From positions 1 through 41,032 of the forward strand of contig JAOQAP010000058.1 in assembly GCA_025963465.1 (NCBI GenBank): a DNA stretch of 41,032 bases, read 5' to 3'. The number at the start of each line of letters is the position of its first letter. Position 1 is the first letter of the stretch. Below are positions 26,448 to 35,825 of this stretch, piece by piece. Both the position numbers and the translations under genes were made by a program. Source of the stretch: Flavipsychrobacter sp. (GTDB lineage: Bacteria > Bacteroidota > Bacteroidia > Chitinophagales > Chitinophagaceae). The notes under the pieces were generated by a model. It had not been told where the DNA came from. It ran no database searches and worked only from the letters and a program-made list of their open reading frames with translations.

Positions 26448-27104
26448 ATGCCTCACGCAAAACTCCCAAGGAAAAGTACGCACATAGACATGACAGCGAT
26501 GTGTGACGTGGCTTTCCTGCTGCTGACGTTCTTCATGTTGGCTACCAAGTTCAAACCTGAGGAGCCGGTGGTGGTTAAAACACCTTCGTCTATATCAGAA
26601 ATACCATTGCCTGATAAGGATATCATGTTGCTGACAGTAGATACCAAAGGAAGAATATTCTTTGCTATTGATAACGGCAAAATGAGGGCTTCCCTGATAG
26701 ATGATGTGAACAGCGAAAAGTCGCTTAACCTGACGCCGGAAGAGAAAAAGGCTTTCTCGCTGGATGCGTCTATCGGTATCCCGTTCAATCAATTGAAATC
26801 TTACCTCGCTTCTACCCCTGACCAGAAGAAAGTTATGGAAACCAATGCTCCCGGTATCCCTGTTGATACTTCGGTATTGTCTCCTAACAATGAGCTGGCA
26901 ACATGGATCAAGAGCGCAAGGAATACAAATCCACAGTTGCGTATCTGTATAAAGGCAGATGGCGACGCTTCTTATCCTAATGTTCAGAAGATCATTAAGA
27001 CACTGGAAGGATGGCATTTGTTCAAGTTCAACCTGATCACGAATTTGAAAGCAGTACCTCCGGGAACAGCAGCATTCGCAGCTAAGAACGAGAAAAAGGG
27101 CTAG
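26448..27104 (+). CDS. exbD: ExbD/TolR biopolymer transport protein, first copy
   Basis: 218 residues. A short basic N-terminus leads into a single membrane helix with DMTAMCDVAFLLLTFFML; the essential aspartate of the proton path is Asp20. The periplasmic part is longer than in enterobacterial ExbD (about 140 residues). The gene is 170 bases after exbB and 59 bases before a second exbD. Two unlike ExbD subunits in tandem are usual in Bacteroidota and probably build one motor with ExbB. Confidence 0.92.
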   Translation: MPHAKLPRKSTHIDMTAMCDVAFLLLTFFMLATKFKPEEPVVVKTPSSISEIPLPDKDIMLLTVDTKGRIFFAIDNGKMRASLIDDVNSEKSLNLTPEEKKAFSLDASIGIPFNQLKSYLASTPDQKKVMETNAPGIPVDTSVLSPNNELATWIKSARNTNPQLRICIKADGDASYPNVQKIIKTLEGWHLFKFNLITNLKAVPPGTAAFAAKNEKKG

Positions 27105-27163
27105 CAGCAGGTAATTATTGAGAATTATTTATTTTTTTTAAATAAGAAGAAAATTTAGGTGTT

Positions 27164-27763
27164 ATGGCAGAAATGGATACCTCGAGTAGCGGGGGGCATA
27201 AAAAGGGCCCCGGGGTCAAAAAAGGTAAAAAACTCAGTACACGTATAGATCTTACCCCCATGGTGGATCTTGGCTTCCTGTTGATCACATTCTTTATGTT
27301 CACAACAACGCTTGCCAAGCCTAAGACCATGGAGATCAATATGCCCTATAAAGATCCGAATATGAAGATCGAGGAGCAGAACAAGATCAAGAACAGTGTG
27401 GCGCTTACAATATTACTGAGCAAAAACCATCGCGTTTATTATTATGAAGGTATAGGTGATGATCCTACACATGCACCGGAACTGAAGGCTACTCACTTTG
27501 CAGCCAAGAACGGCATACGTGATGAGATCATAGCTAAACAGAAATCGGTAGAAGACCTGAAACGCTCAGGAGCTCTTACTGCAAAAGATTTTGCAACTAT
27601 ACTTATCAAACCGGATACTACCAGTACTTACAGTGACCTGGTGAATATACTGGACGAAATGAATATCAATGACGTTAAGGTTTATGCGATCATAGATATA
27701 TCAGACATAGAGCAGGGATTCATCAAAGCAACTGAAGAAGCTAACCCGGGTGGAGGTAAGTAA
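27164..27763 (+). CDS. exbD: ExbD/TolR biopolymer transport protein, second copy
   Basis: 199 residues with a glycine- and lysine-rich N-terminal tail (SSSGGHKKGPGVKKGKK) and the helix RIDLTPMVDLGFLLITFFMF, where Asp35 is the conserved proton-path residue. The periplasmic domain differs from the first copy, which suggests distinct positions in the complex. It lies 73 bases before tonB. Confidence 0.92.
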   Translation: MAEMDTSSSGGHKKGPGVKKGKKLSTRIDLTPMVDLGFLLITFFMFTTTLAKPKTMEINMPYKDPNMKIEEQNKIKNSVALTILLSKNHRVYYYEGIGDDPTHAPELKATHFAAKNGIRDEIIAKQKSVEDLKRSGALTAKDFATILIKPDTTSTYSDLVNILDEMNINDVKVYAIIDISDIEQGFIKATEEANPGGGK

Positions 27764-27836
27764 GAAACAGGAATTTAACATTATTACGTCTATAGCGTCG
27801 AGAGTATAACATCACTTAAGACCAAAAAGGAATAAA

Positions 27837-28625
27837 ATGGATATTAATAAAATACTGAACAGCGATTACATCGACATCATATTCGAAGGCCGTAATAAGA
27901 AATACGGAGCGTATGAGCTGCGTAAGAATTATACAAAACGGGTAGGTAAGTCCCTGCTGGTGCTTGTAGGCATAGGCCTTTCTATTGCTACTTATGCAAT
28001 AGTGAGCATGAATATGAAGGGCGAAAAGAAACCTGTTGCGATGATGAAGCAAGTAACACTTGCCGAGCCACCGCCAATAGATCCTAAGAAGCCACCACCA
28101 CCGCCACCACCGCCACCACCACCACCGGTAAAGCCAACTGTGAAGTTTACGCCGCCGGTGATCAAGAAGGATGAGGAAGTGAAGGAGGAGGAAGTGCCAC
28201 CGCCGCAGAAAGAAATTACAGCATCAGGCCCTAAAACAGAAAAAGGTGACCCTAATGGTATCGATCCAGGAATAGTAGCGCCACCAAGTACAGGTGTTGT
28301 TGCTGCACCGCCACCACCAGCTATCTTTACTTATGTGGAACAGATGCCAACAGCGCCATATGATATGTCAACTTACCTCAGTAAAAACATTCACTACCCT
28401 GATGCTGCGCGTGAAAGCAATATTGACGGACGTGTAATAGTAAGGTTCGTCGTAAATGAAGATGGCCACATTAGTGACGTATCTATAGTACGTGGTATAG
28501 GCGGAGGTTGTGACGAAGAAGCAAAACGTGTAGTATTGGCTATGCCACCGTGGAAGCCCGGTAAGCAAAATGGTAAGCCTGTAAAGGTTTATTTCACACA
28601 GCCGATATCATTCAAGTTAGAGTAA
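27837..28625 (+). CDS. tonB: TonB family energy transducer
   Basis: 262 residues. A cytoplasmic N-terminus of the Bacteroidota type (FEGRNKKYGAYELRKNY), one membrane helix at 38-59, a periplasmic proline-rich spacer including twelve prolines in a row (86-97), and a C-terminal TonB domain at about 175-262 with YPDAARESNIDGRVIVRFVVNEDG and the PPWKPGKQNGKPV block. It carries proton-motive energy from ExbB/ExbD to outer-membrane receptors. A terminator follows. Confidence 0.95.
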   Translation: MDINKILNSDYIDIIFEGRNKKYGAYELRKNYTKRVGKSLLVLVGIGLSIATYAIVSMNMKGEKKPVAMMKQVTLAEPPPIDPKKPPPPPPPPPPPPVKPTVKFTPPVIKKDEEVKEEEVPPPQKEITASGPKTEKGDPNGIDPGIVAPPSTGVVAAPPPPAIFTYVEQMPTAPYDMSTYLSKNIHYPDAARESNIDGRVIVRFVVNEDGHISDVSIVRGIGGGCDEEAKRVVLAMPPWKPGKQNGKPVKVYFTQPISFKLE

Positions 28626-28660
28626 CAGAAACGAACTACAACAATAGTGTATAGTAATTG

Positions 28661-28683
28661 CAAGGGGCCTTTTGGCCCCTTTG
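28661..28683 (+). terminator. terminator of the exb/tonB operon
   Basis: AAGGGGCC-TTTT-GGCCCCTT at 28662-28681, a perfect 8-bp G+C-rich stem with a TTTT loop and a short T tail. It starts about 36 bases after the tonB stop. Confidence 0.8.
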
Positions 28684-28725
28684 CTATATCTTTACGGTAT
28701 CAATAATTAAAAAAAATCCTGGCCA

Positions 28726-30594
28726 ATGTGCGGTATTGCCGGCTTATATGGGGAGTTTGCCCCGGATGCTACAAAAAAGGCGATCACTGCCCTTAATTGT
28801 TCTCTTGCCCATCGCGGGCCTGATGGTAACGGGGTGTTCCAAGCTGACGGCATTGCACTGGTTCATACCCGTTTATCTATCATAGACTTGTCTGAAAATG
28901 GCAACCAGCCATTGTATAATGAGGACAGGAGCCTGGTGCTTATCTGCAATGGGGAGCTATATAATTATAAAGAGCTGACGGCTGACCTTATTAATAAAGG
29001 ACATCGTTTTTCTTCCAATTCTGACTGTGAGGTGATACTTCACTTGTATGAAGACCTTAGCGGGGACTTACCAAAGTTGTTGAATATGCTTACAGGCATG
29101 TTTGCTTTTGCGCTATGGGACATAAAGAGACAACAGTTATTTATTGCAAGAGACAGAATAGGGATCAAGCCGTTTTATTACAGCTATGATAATGGCAAGC
29201 TTGTTTTTGCATCAGAGGTGAAGCCTGTTGCAGAGACAGGGCTAGTAGATGCAGCTATAGATTACACCTCCCTTTACGAATACTTTTTAACAGGCAGTAT
29301 ACCTGCGCCTAATACACTCTATAAAGGAGTGAAAAGCCTGGAGCAAGGGCATTTTATGGTACTTGGGCAGGGCAAAATGTCTGTTCAGGAATACTGGGAT
29401 ATACCTAAAGGGGTGAAAAAATGGAACAGTGAAGAAGAAGTGAACGATGCAGTAGAAACTCTATTGTCAGAAGTGGTGAAAGACCACCTGGTGGCTGATG
29501 TGCCGGTTGGTACATTTCTGTCGGCAGGGGTAGATTCTTCATTGATCACCGCGATGGCTGTTGCTCATCATCCGGGTATACATAGCTTTACGGCATCTTT
29601 TCCGGGTGAGCCGGAAGATGAGGGTAATATAGCAACGGCTACTGCAAAGAAGCTACAAACAACCCATCATACATTCGAACTGCGTAATGATTTTTTTAGT
29701 GATTTCTCTGAACAATTCAAAGATATAGACCAGCCTTTTGCGATCAGCAGTGCGTTGTCGCTGGGACGTATATCCGCAATGGCGCGGGAACATGTGAAAG
29801 TAGTGTTGAGCGGAGATGGCGCTGATGAACTGTTTGGTGGGTATAACCGTCACGAAGCCCCGGTACGACCTGATTTTTTGAAAAAGATACCGCAGGCGCT
29901 GCAGAATGATGTGCTGAAAATAGGTGCAAAACTGACGGGTAAAAAAAGCCTGGAAGCATTGCGTGCAAATCTTGCAGTGCCGGATGGCGAGGCCTTTTTT
30001 ATTAAGACAATTATTGCCGAACCGAAAGATGTTTTGTCGCTGTTTTCAGAGACGGCTAAAAAGGAAATAGATACAGGAAGGTACATCCGGCGGCTGGATG
30101 CATTATTTGCAAAGAGAAAAGGTGAGGATGAACTGAATAGGGTGCTTTATGTGGACATGAAAACCACACTAGTAGACGAGATGCTCACCAAATGCGACCG
30201 TATGACCATGATAAATGGAGTAGAAGGTCGTGTGCCTTTCCTTGACCACAGGCTTGTGGAACTGGCTTTCAGCATTCCTGCATGCTACAAAAGAAAGAAT
30301 GGTACAGGGAAAATAATACTTCGTGAATTGCTTGCCAAAAGGCTGGGCAGAGACCTTGCATACCGCGTAAAAACAGGATTTAACGCACCATTGCAGCAAT
30401 GGCTGAATAATGATGATCAGACAATAGCATTCGTGAAAAAGGAATTCAGCAATGCAGGCAGGTTGACATTTATAGATAAACAAACAATAGAAACTTACGC
30501 AAAAAAAATAGGGGCTGTACGAGCCGGGGTAGTGTTTTCGGTGGTATGCCTTAGCCATTTTTTAATAGATGAAAGTATTAATAGTAACAAATAA
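28726..30594 (+). CDS. asnB: asparagine synthase (glutamine-hydrolysing)-like amidotransferase, copy 1
   Basis: 622 residues. The N-terminal glutaminase begins MCGIAGLYG, so Cys2 becomes the nucleophile after Met removal; HRGPDGNG, RLSIIDLS, CNGELYN and SDCEVIL are its other blocks. The synthetase half has an ATP-binding loop SAGVDSS (266-272), with alanine where most members have glycine, and VLSGDGADELFGGY. It may make asparagine or amidate another carboxylate such as a uronic acid. It overlaps the following glycosyltransferase gene by 26 bases, so the two are translationally linked and glycan work is a fair guess. Confidence 0.88.
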   Translation: MCGIAGLYGEFAPDATKKAITALNCSLAHRGPDGNGVFQADGIALVHTRLSIIDLSENGNQPLYNEDRSLVLICNGELYNYKELTADLINKGHRFSSNSDCEVILHLYEDLSGDLPKLLNMLTGMFAFALWDIKRQQLFIARDRIGIKPFYYSYDNGKLVFASEVKPVAETGLVDAAIDYTSLYEYFLTGSIPAPNTLYKGVKSLEQGHFMVLGQGKMSVQEYWDIPKGVKKWNSEEEVNDAVETLLSEVVKDHLVADVPVGTFLSAGVDSSLITAMAVAHHPGIHSFTASFPGEPEDEGNIATATAKKLQTTHHTFELRNDFFSDFSEQFKDIDQPFAISSALSLGRISAMAREHVKVVLSGDGADELFGGYNRHEAPVRPDFLKKIPQALQNDVLKIGAKLTGKKSLEALRANLAVPDGEAFFIKTIIAEPKDVLSLFSETAKKEIDTGRYIRRLDALFAKRKGEDELNRVLYVDMKTTLVDEMLTKCDRMTMINGVEGRVPFLDHRLVELAFSIPACYKRKNGTGKIILRELLAKRLGRDLAYRVKTGFNAPLQQWLNNDDQTIAFVKKEFSNAGRLTFIDKQTIETYAKKIGAVRAGVVFSVVCLSHFLIDESINSNK

Positions 30595-31804
30595 CTACCC
30601 AAGCAGGAATGCCCCTAAAAATGGCATTTTTATTCACCAGCAGGTAAAAGCCTTACAGCAGCTGGGGGTGGAATGTTATGTGCTGTTGCTGCATAATTGG
30701 TATCCTCCGTTTGGTCTGCATAGCCTGCATGCTAACTGGCAGCAGGGGCATGAAATGAAAAGCGATTTCTTTGAGGAATATGATGGGGTGAGGGTACATT
30801 CCGTGCCTATGTTCGTAAGAATGCCCGCCAGGCTATTTAAAGATAATTATTACGACAGGGCGGCACGATCGCTGGTTACCTATGTTAAGCGCAATGATAC
30901 GCTGAAGGACGCAGATTGGCTGTATGCGCACTTTCTTACTGATAACGGCTACATAGGCGCTAAGATAAAAGATGTGCTGCAGATGAAGCTGGCGGCTATA
31001 GCAAGAGGTGATGATGTGCATGCATGGCCGGAAGATAATCCTTCACTGGTGGATAACCTGCGATATGTTTTTGATCGTGCTGACCTGCTGCTTGCCAATA
31101 GTGGTAATCTGGCCATTGATACCCAACACTGGATGGAAGCCGGCAAAAAGCGTGATGTAGCAGTGGCGTATAATGGTATAGATCATAACAGGTTTCACCC
31201 TGTGGGATCGAAAGAGGAACAACTGTCACTTGCAAAAAAACATAACCTGCCACCCGGTAAGCAATACATGATATGCATAGGCACTCCAGTAGCGCTCAAG
31301 GGGTGGGTGGAGCTGCTTGAAGCCATAAAGCTGTGTGGCGAGGCATTGAATAACTGGGTGCTGCTGATGGTGGCGCCACCAAGAAATAATAAAGATGCAA
31401 TAGACCTTCAGAAGGCGGCCTCAGATATAGGAGTGTCTGATAAGACGTTGTATATGGGCGCTGTGCCTCCCAGCGATCTTATAGAAATTTTGCGTTCGGT
31501 AGATGTATTTGTATTGCCCAGCTACAATGAAGGTATGTCTAATGCACTACTGGAAGCTATGGCAAGTGGCCTGCCTTGTATAGTTACTGAAGTAGGCGGG
31601 CATAATGAAGTAATAGTAAACGGGCATAGCGGCATGCTGGTACCGCCACGTAATGTACCGGCGCTTACAACTGCTATACTGGCCGTGACAGGTGATGAAC
31701 AGTTAAGGCAGGAAATGGGAATAAAAGCGCGTGAGCGCATGATAGCTTTTGCTGATTATAAAGAAAATAGCCGCAAATTATTAGCATTACTCAAAACGCA
31801 TTAA
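30569..31804 (+). CDS. family 4 (GT-B) glycosyltransferase
   Basis: 411 residues. KVLIVTNNYPSRNAPKNGIFIHQQVKALQ is the acceptor-side start of a GT-B fold. AYNGIDHNRFHP and the EX7E motif in EGMSNALLE (about 321-329), followed by ASGLPCIVTEVGG and NGHSGMLVPP, mark the nucleotide-sugar half of GT4 enzymes. It has no signal peptide. The start overlaps the end of asnB copy 1. The stop shares TTAA with the convergent acetyltransferase gene. Confidence 0.9.
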   Translation: MKVLIVTNNYPSRNAPKNGIFIHQQVKALQQLGVECYVLLLHNWYPPFGLHSLHANWQQGHEMKSDFFEEYDGVRVHSVPMFVRMPARLFKDNYYDRAARSLVTYVKRNDTLKDADWLYAHFLTDNGYIGAKIKDVLQMKLAAIARGDDVHAWPEDNPSLVDNLRYVFDRADLLLANSGNLAIDTQHWMEAGKKRDVAVAYNGIDHNRFHPVGSKEEQLSLAKKHNLPPGKQYMICIGTPVALKGWVELLEAIKLCGEALNNWVLLMVAPPRNNKDAIDLQKAASDIGVSDKTLYMGAVPPSDLIEILRSVDVFVLPSYNEGMSNALLEAMASGLPCIVTEVGGHNEVIVNGHSGMLVPPRNVPALTTAILAVTGDEQLRQEMGIKARERMIAFADYKENSRKLLALLKTH

Positions 31805-32370
31805 GCCTCACGGGTTACCTTGCCATCAGCCAGGATATAAACTAACCCGCTTTCAGGACATGTTGCTTTACCATCTTTAAAGGTAAGCTTGTGGCCATGT
31901 TCGCTCATCCAGCCGGACTGGCGGGCGGGATTGCCTATTACAAGTGCGTAAGCCGGAATGTCTTTTGTGACAACAGCACCTGCACCTATGAATGCATAAG
32001 CGCCAATATCATGGCCGCATACTATTGTGGCATTAGCGCCTATTGTTGCCCCCTTGCCTACATGGGTGCGGCTATACTGCCCACGACGATTGACACCGCT
32101 ACGGGGATTGGTAACATTGGTAAATACACATGATGGCCCGAGGAAAACATCATCGTCGCAGGTGACACCGGTATAAACCGAAACATTGTTCTGGATCTTT
32201 ACGTTTTGTCCTAATACCACTTCAGGGAATATGACGCAGTTCTGGCCGATATTGCATAGCGCTCCTATCTTACAGCCAGGCATAATGTGAGAGAAATGCC
32301 AGATCTTGGCATTGTCTCCTATTTCACAACCATCATCTATTACCGCAGTAGGGTGAACAAAGTAATTCAT
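31801..32370 (-). CDS. wlbB: left-handed beta-helix N-acetyltransferase, WlbB/WbpD-like
   Basis: 189 residues from the ATG at 32370 (MNYFVHPTAVIDD); a TTG twenty codons earlier overlaps the preceding gene and is rejected. Hexapeptide repeats run through most of the chain (IGDNAKIW, IGALCNIGQNCVIF, LGQNVKIQNNVSVY, IGANATIVCG). GSGVNRRGQY-like PRSGVNRRGQYSRT and GNPARQSGW are typical of WlbB/WbpD, which acetylate the 3-amino group of UDP-GlcNAc3NA. It is the last gene of an epimerase-GT-dehydrogenase-acetyltransferase operon, 19 bases after the WlbA-like gene. Confidence 0.85.
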   Translation of the reverse strand: MNYFVHPTAVIDDGCEIGDNAKIWHFSHIMPGCKIGALCNIGQNCVIFPEVVLGQNVKIQNNVSVYTGVTCDDDVFLGPSCVFTNVTNPRSGVNRRGQYSRTHVGKGATIGANATIVCGHDIGAYAFIGAGAVVTKDIPAYALVIGNPARQSGWMSEHGHKLTFKDGKATCPESGLVYILADGKVTREA

Positions 32371-32389
32371 CAGTATTGTTTTATGCTGC

Positions 32390-33328
32390 TTATTTTTTAA
32401 TGAACGGGTGGTGGTCTCCTTTTGTACCAACAGGTGTAGCTATCCTGATGTCGTGCGCCAGTTGTATGCTGGATACTGCATCCTTCAGTCCGAACCCGTT
32501 ACCTTTTATTATCTCTTCGTAGCTTTTGGTATGCAGGTCGCCAAAGCCTTCGCTGAATTCTATTTCCTTGCCATCTACGGTAATAGAGCGGTAAGTTCTT
32601 TTATTCTGCGCTTTTATCTCATCCGGTATATGGTCGTAGTTGATGCTGAGGAACCAGCGTACTCTTGCCTGCTGCAAATGCAGTATGCCTGCAGCACTAT
32701 CTGCCTCAGATACATGTACGATACTTTCCTTTACATCGCCGAATATCCAAGTGAGCATATCGAAGAAATGGATGCCTATATTGGATGCAATGCCACCTGA
32801 TTTACTGAGGTCACCTTTCCAGCTGTTGAAATACCAGTTGCCGCGTGAGGTTAAGTAAGTAAGGTCAATATCGTATGTTTTATCTTTCGGGTTCTGTTCT
32901 ATCTCTTTCTTTAATGCAATGATGCCGGGGTGCAGGCGCAGTTGCAGTATGTTGTACACTTTGCTGCCGGTTTCCTTTTCTATCTCGCCAAGCGCATCAA
33001 GATTCCAAGGGTTAAGAACGAGCGGTTTTTCACAAATAGCATCGGCCTGGTTGCGTAATGCAAAACGTATATGAGAGTCGTGCAGATAGTTAGGTGTGCA
33101 TATGCTCACATAGTCTATTTTGGTGCCTGTCCTTTTCAGCTTGTCTATATGGCGGTCGAAGCGCTCAAATTCTGTAAAGAAATGGGCCTGTGGGAAATAG
33201 CTGTCCAGTATGCCTACACTGTCAAACCTGTCGAGGGCGGCTAAAAGATTACTTTTAGTATCCCTGATAGCTGTAAGATGCCTTGGGGCTATATAGCCTG
33301 CTGCTCCTATAATGGCGAAATTTTTCAT
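32390..33328 (-). CDS. wlbA: Gfo/Idh/MocA oxidoreductase, WlbA/WbpB-like
   Basis: 312 residues from the ATG at 33328 (MKNFAIIGAAGYIAPRHL); 29 upstream codons overlap the preceding gene and are rejected. The Rossmann motif AIIGAAGYIA binds NAD, CEKPL carries the conserved lysine, and QLRLHPGIIALK with GGIASNIGIHFFDML are WlbA-type blocks. WlbA/WbpB oxidises the 3-hydroxyl of UDP-GlcNAc uronic acid, the step before 3-amination. The matching aminotransferase (WlbC/WbpE) and UDP-GlcNAc 6-dehydrogenase (WbpA) are not in this window. Confidence 0.87.
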   Translation of the reverse strand: MKNFAIIGAAGYIAPRHLTAIRDTKSNLLAALDRFDSVGILDSYFPQAHFFTEFERFDRHIDKLKRTGTKIDYVSICTPNYLHDSHIRFALRNQADAICEKPLVLNPWNLDALGEIEKETGSKVYNILQLRLHPGIIALKKEIEQNPKDKTYDIDLTYLTSRGNWYFNSWKGDLSKSGGIASNIGIHFFDMLTWIFGDVKESIVHVSEADSAAGILHLQQARVRWFLSINYDHIPDEIKAQNKRTYRSITVDGKEIEFSEGFGDLHTKSYEEIIKGNGFGLKDAVSSIQLAHDIRIATPVGTKGDHHPFIKK

Positions 33329-33353
33329 GCGTGTAATGTAGCTCAAATGTAAG

Positions 33354-34628
33354 TTATTTTGCAGTACCTGCCAGTTCCAGTGATGCTGCATACATGCTTC
33401 TTTCCTTAGGCACATTTGCCTGCCATGTATATTGTTCTTCTATAAATTTACGGGTATTCGTCCTTGCCAGTTGCCTGTTTGTATGGAACCAGTCCAACGC
33501 CACCTGTACTTCGTCATTTAAAGCAGTATCGGTATTTTTCCCTTCCAACTGAATAACACAGCCTATGTTGTATTCATTGAGCATACCTGCAATATCACCG
33601 GTGCCAGCTTCCAGTACAACAGGTATGCCCGCACTCAGGTATTCGCCGAATTTTACGGGCTGGGAGAAATTATTGAGCGGTGATGCTGCGCGGAGCAGTA
33701 GTCCCATGTCCATAGCCGTCAGGTAGTCGGCGACTTTGTTTTGTGGTACGCTCAGCATTCTTACCCTGTTCATATCTATGCCGAACTGGGTGAGCAGTCC
33801 GGTCATTTTATCCTTGTTCTGGGTGATGAACACGGCTATAGTGTTGTCGGATACTGTAAGGGCCGACCTCATAAATGGCATTACGAGTTCTTCCAGGCAT
33901 TGATACTTTTGTGTGCCACCCAGGTACAGGATAGCTGTATTATTGCCGAGGTTTAGCTCTTGTCTTATCTTATCCCTGTTGGTGTCTGCGATGGTATTAT
34001 TTACACAGCATGGTATGAGTACAGAGTCTTTGCTTGCACCGCAATGATCTATCATATACCTGCGTAGTGGCTCACTGACCGTACACATCCATTCAGAGCC
34101 GGCAATGATATTTTTCAGCCTGTTCACATCACTGTCATAAACTATACGCTGTGCAGCAGACATATCTTTTTCATCTGTTACATCACCATTAATGAGCCGT
34201 TCCAAGGGCCAGTAGCCTCTTATGTCTATTACTATGGCATCGCCCGGAAAGCTTTTACGAGCTGCATCAGCCCATTCAAAGCTGGATTCTCCCCGGCAAT
34301 GGTAAACAGTCTTTCCTTTTAGTGAACGCCTCAGTTTTTTTATTGTGGGTATTGCCGGCCAGTTGCCCAGCCTGCTGATGCAGCCAATGAGATGTATCTT
34401 TATAGCAGGGCACCTTTGCTGTAAAGATGCTACAGTATTCTTCGCCGCTTTGTCAAATACTTCCCGCATGGGTACTATGATCCATACGGAAACCGAGGCA
34501 GGTTTTCCTGCTCCGCTGATGGTAGCCTGAGCCTGCGCCCTGTCAAACACCTGGCTGGCTACAAGAGGGGTTTTGTATTCACCGCTTGTAATAATATGTA
34601 CCAGGTTGTAAGAAGTGGGTGTCGCCAT
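33354..34628 (-). CDS. GT-B type glycosyltransferase
   Basis: 424 residues. The first half has an unusual start (YNLVHIITSGEYKTPLVASQVFDRAQ) and HCRGESSFEWADAARKSF. The second half is recognisably GT4-like: AILYLGGTQKYQCLEEL, PQNKVADYLTAMDMGLLLR and PVKFGEYLSAGIPVV. The EX7E motif is not obvious, so family placement is approximate. It lies 5 bases downstream of the epimerase gene and 25 bases upstream of the WlbA-like gene, so it likely transfers the sugar the operon makes. Confidence 0.78.
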   Translation of the reverse strand: MATPTSYNLVHIITSGEYKTPLVASQVFDRAQAQATISGAGKPASVSVWIIVPMREVFDKAAKNTVASLQQRCPAIKIHLIGCISRLGNWPAIPTIKKLRRSLKGKTVYHCRGESSFEWADAARKSFPGDAIVIDIRGYWPLERLINGDVTDEKDMSAAQRIVYDSDVNRLKNIIAGSEWMCTVSEPLRRYMIDHCGASKDSVLIPCCVNNTIADTNRDKIRQELNLGNNTAILYLGGTQKYQCLEELVMPFMRSALTVSDNTIAVFITQNKDKMTGLLTQFGIDMNRVRMLSVPQNKVADYLTAMDMGLLLRAASPLNNFSQPVKFGEYLSAGIPVVLEAGTGDIAGMLNEYNIGCVIQLEGKNTDTALNDEVQVALDWFHTNRQLARTNTRKFIEEQYTWQANVPKERSMYAASLELAGTAK

Positions 34629-34633
34629 TAATG

Positions 34634-35710
34634 TTAGCTTAAATGTTGCAGAATACTGTCCCTGATGATGCCTGATGCCTGTCCGCCGCCATATAGGTTT
34701 ACTTCGAAGTTGGATTGCTTGCTGATCATTTGCCTGTATGCAGCAACTATATTGTCGGTTTTAGTTCCGGCAATCACGTTGAAGCCATTATCTACCAGTT
34801 CTACCCATTCTGTTTGCTCACGGATAGTGACGCAGTGCTTCTGAAAAAAGAAAGCTTCTTTTTGAAGACCGCCGCTATCAGTCATTACCAGCGAAGAGTT
34901 TTTGATGAGCTGTACCATGTCCAGGTAGCCCACAGGGTCTATCAGGTCAAAATCGCAGGTGATATTATTTTCAGCCAGCAGCTTTTTTGTACGGGGGTGT
35001 ATAGGTATCACCACCTTTATTTCTTTATTAATCAGGTTGAAAGCAGCAACGATCGATGTAAGATTGCCAATATTGTCGGTATTCTCGGCGCGGTGTATAG
35101 TACCAAGGATATATTGCGTGAGGCCAAGCCTTTTGATAATGTCAGATGACTCATCTGATATTTTGCTGTAGCGTATTGCTACATCCTGCATTACATCGCC
35201 TGATTTTATGATGGTGCATTTGAAATTATCAAAGCCTTCGTTCTTCAAATTTTTTATAGCAAGGTCGGTAGGGCAAAAAAGTATATCAGAGATGCGGTCG
35301 GTAAGTATCCTGTTCACTTCTTCGGGCATCTGCATTTCAAAACTGCGCAAGCCTGCCTCTATATGTATCACTTTGATATGCAGTTTTTTAGCAGTAAGTG
35401 CGCCAGCCAGCGTGGAATTGGTATCGCCATATACCAGTACAACATCTGGTTTTTCCTGCATCAGCACTTCTTCTATCTTCTCCATCATTTGCCCCGTAGA
35501 GGCCCCGTGATTACCGCCGGGAATACTGAGATTATAGTCGGGCTTGGGTATTTGCAGCTCATCAAAGAAAATATCACTCATTTTCTGATCGTAGTGCTGC
35601 CCTGTATGTATGATGATCTCTTTTATTTCACTACTGCTCTTAAAGGCGTTACTGACTACTGCTGCTTTTACAAACTGTGGCCTGGCGCCTATTATCGTTG
35701 CAATTTTCAT
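34634..35710 (-). CDS. wecB: non-hydrolysing UDP-N-acetylglucosamine 2-epimerase, WecB/WbpI-like
   Basis: 358 residues. GARPQFVKAAVVS near the start, HTGQHYDQKMSDIFF, VYGDTNSTLAGAL, HIEAGLRSFEMQMPEE and MTDSGGLQKEAFF are the conserved blocks of non-hydrolysing 2-epimerases. The G-G-N-H-G-A-STGQM and HIEAGLRSF forms are closer to WbpI/WlbD (which act on UDP-2,3-diacetamido glucuronate) than to plain WecB, as I recall the families. With the WlbA- and WlbB-like genes of the same operon this supports a 2,3-diacetamido mannuronate pathway. It has the best-looking promoter in the window. Confidence 0.9.
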   Translation of the reverse strand: MKIATIIGARPQFVKAAVVSNAFKSSSEIKEIIIHTGQHYDQKMSDIFFDELQIPKPDYNLSIPGGNHGASTGQMMEKIEEVLMQEKPDVVLVYGDTNSTLAGALTAKKLHIKVIHIEAGLRSFEMQMPEEVNRILTDRISDILFCPTDLAIKNLKNEGFDNFKCTIIKSGDVMQDVAIRYSKISDESSDIIKRLGLTQYILGTIHRAENTDNIGNLTSIVAAFNLINKEIKVVIPIHPRTKKLLAENNITCDFDLIDPVGYLDMVQLIKNSSLVMTDSGGLQKEAFFFQKHCVTIREQTEWVELVDNGFNVIAGTKTDNIVAAYRQMISKQSNFEVNLYGGGQASGIIRDSILQHLS

Positions 35711-35771
35711 CTGTTCTTGTTAGTTATTGTAACGATCTGTTATATGGATGAAATGAACATATTTAGGTGGG

Positions 35772-35803
35772 CAAAGGTAATTATAAATTCAGCTTTAGTC
35801 AAA
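35772..35803 (-). promoter_or_regulatory. promoter of the wecB-GT-wlbA-wlbB operon
   Basis: On the minus strand, TTTG (plus 35800-35803), 20 bases, then TACCTTTG (plus 35772-35779): both boxes are exact matches to the Bacteroidota TTTG/TAnnTTTG pattern. The leader to the wecB ATG is about 57 bases. Confidence 0.7.
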
Positions 35804-35825
35804 TCGGCTGTTCTGGTTACCTTTG
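35794..35825 (+). promoter_or_regulatory. promoter of asnB copy 2, interleaved with the wecB promoter
   Basis: TTTA (35794-35797), 20 bases, then TACCTTTG (35818-35825), an exact -7 box. Ten bases around the two -7 boxes of this divergent pair (35771-35780 and 35817-35826) form a perfect inverted repeat. The leader is only a few bases, which supports the ATG at 35835 and rules out the TTG at 35823. Confidence 0.55.

Noticed and set aside
28086-28135. CCA/CCG tandem repeat in tonB as a possible phase-variable tract
   Set aside because: Units are whole codons for proline, so length changes keep the frame; it is the normal proline-rich TonB spacer.
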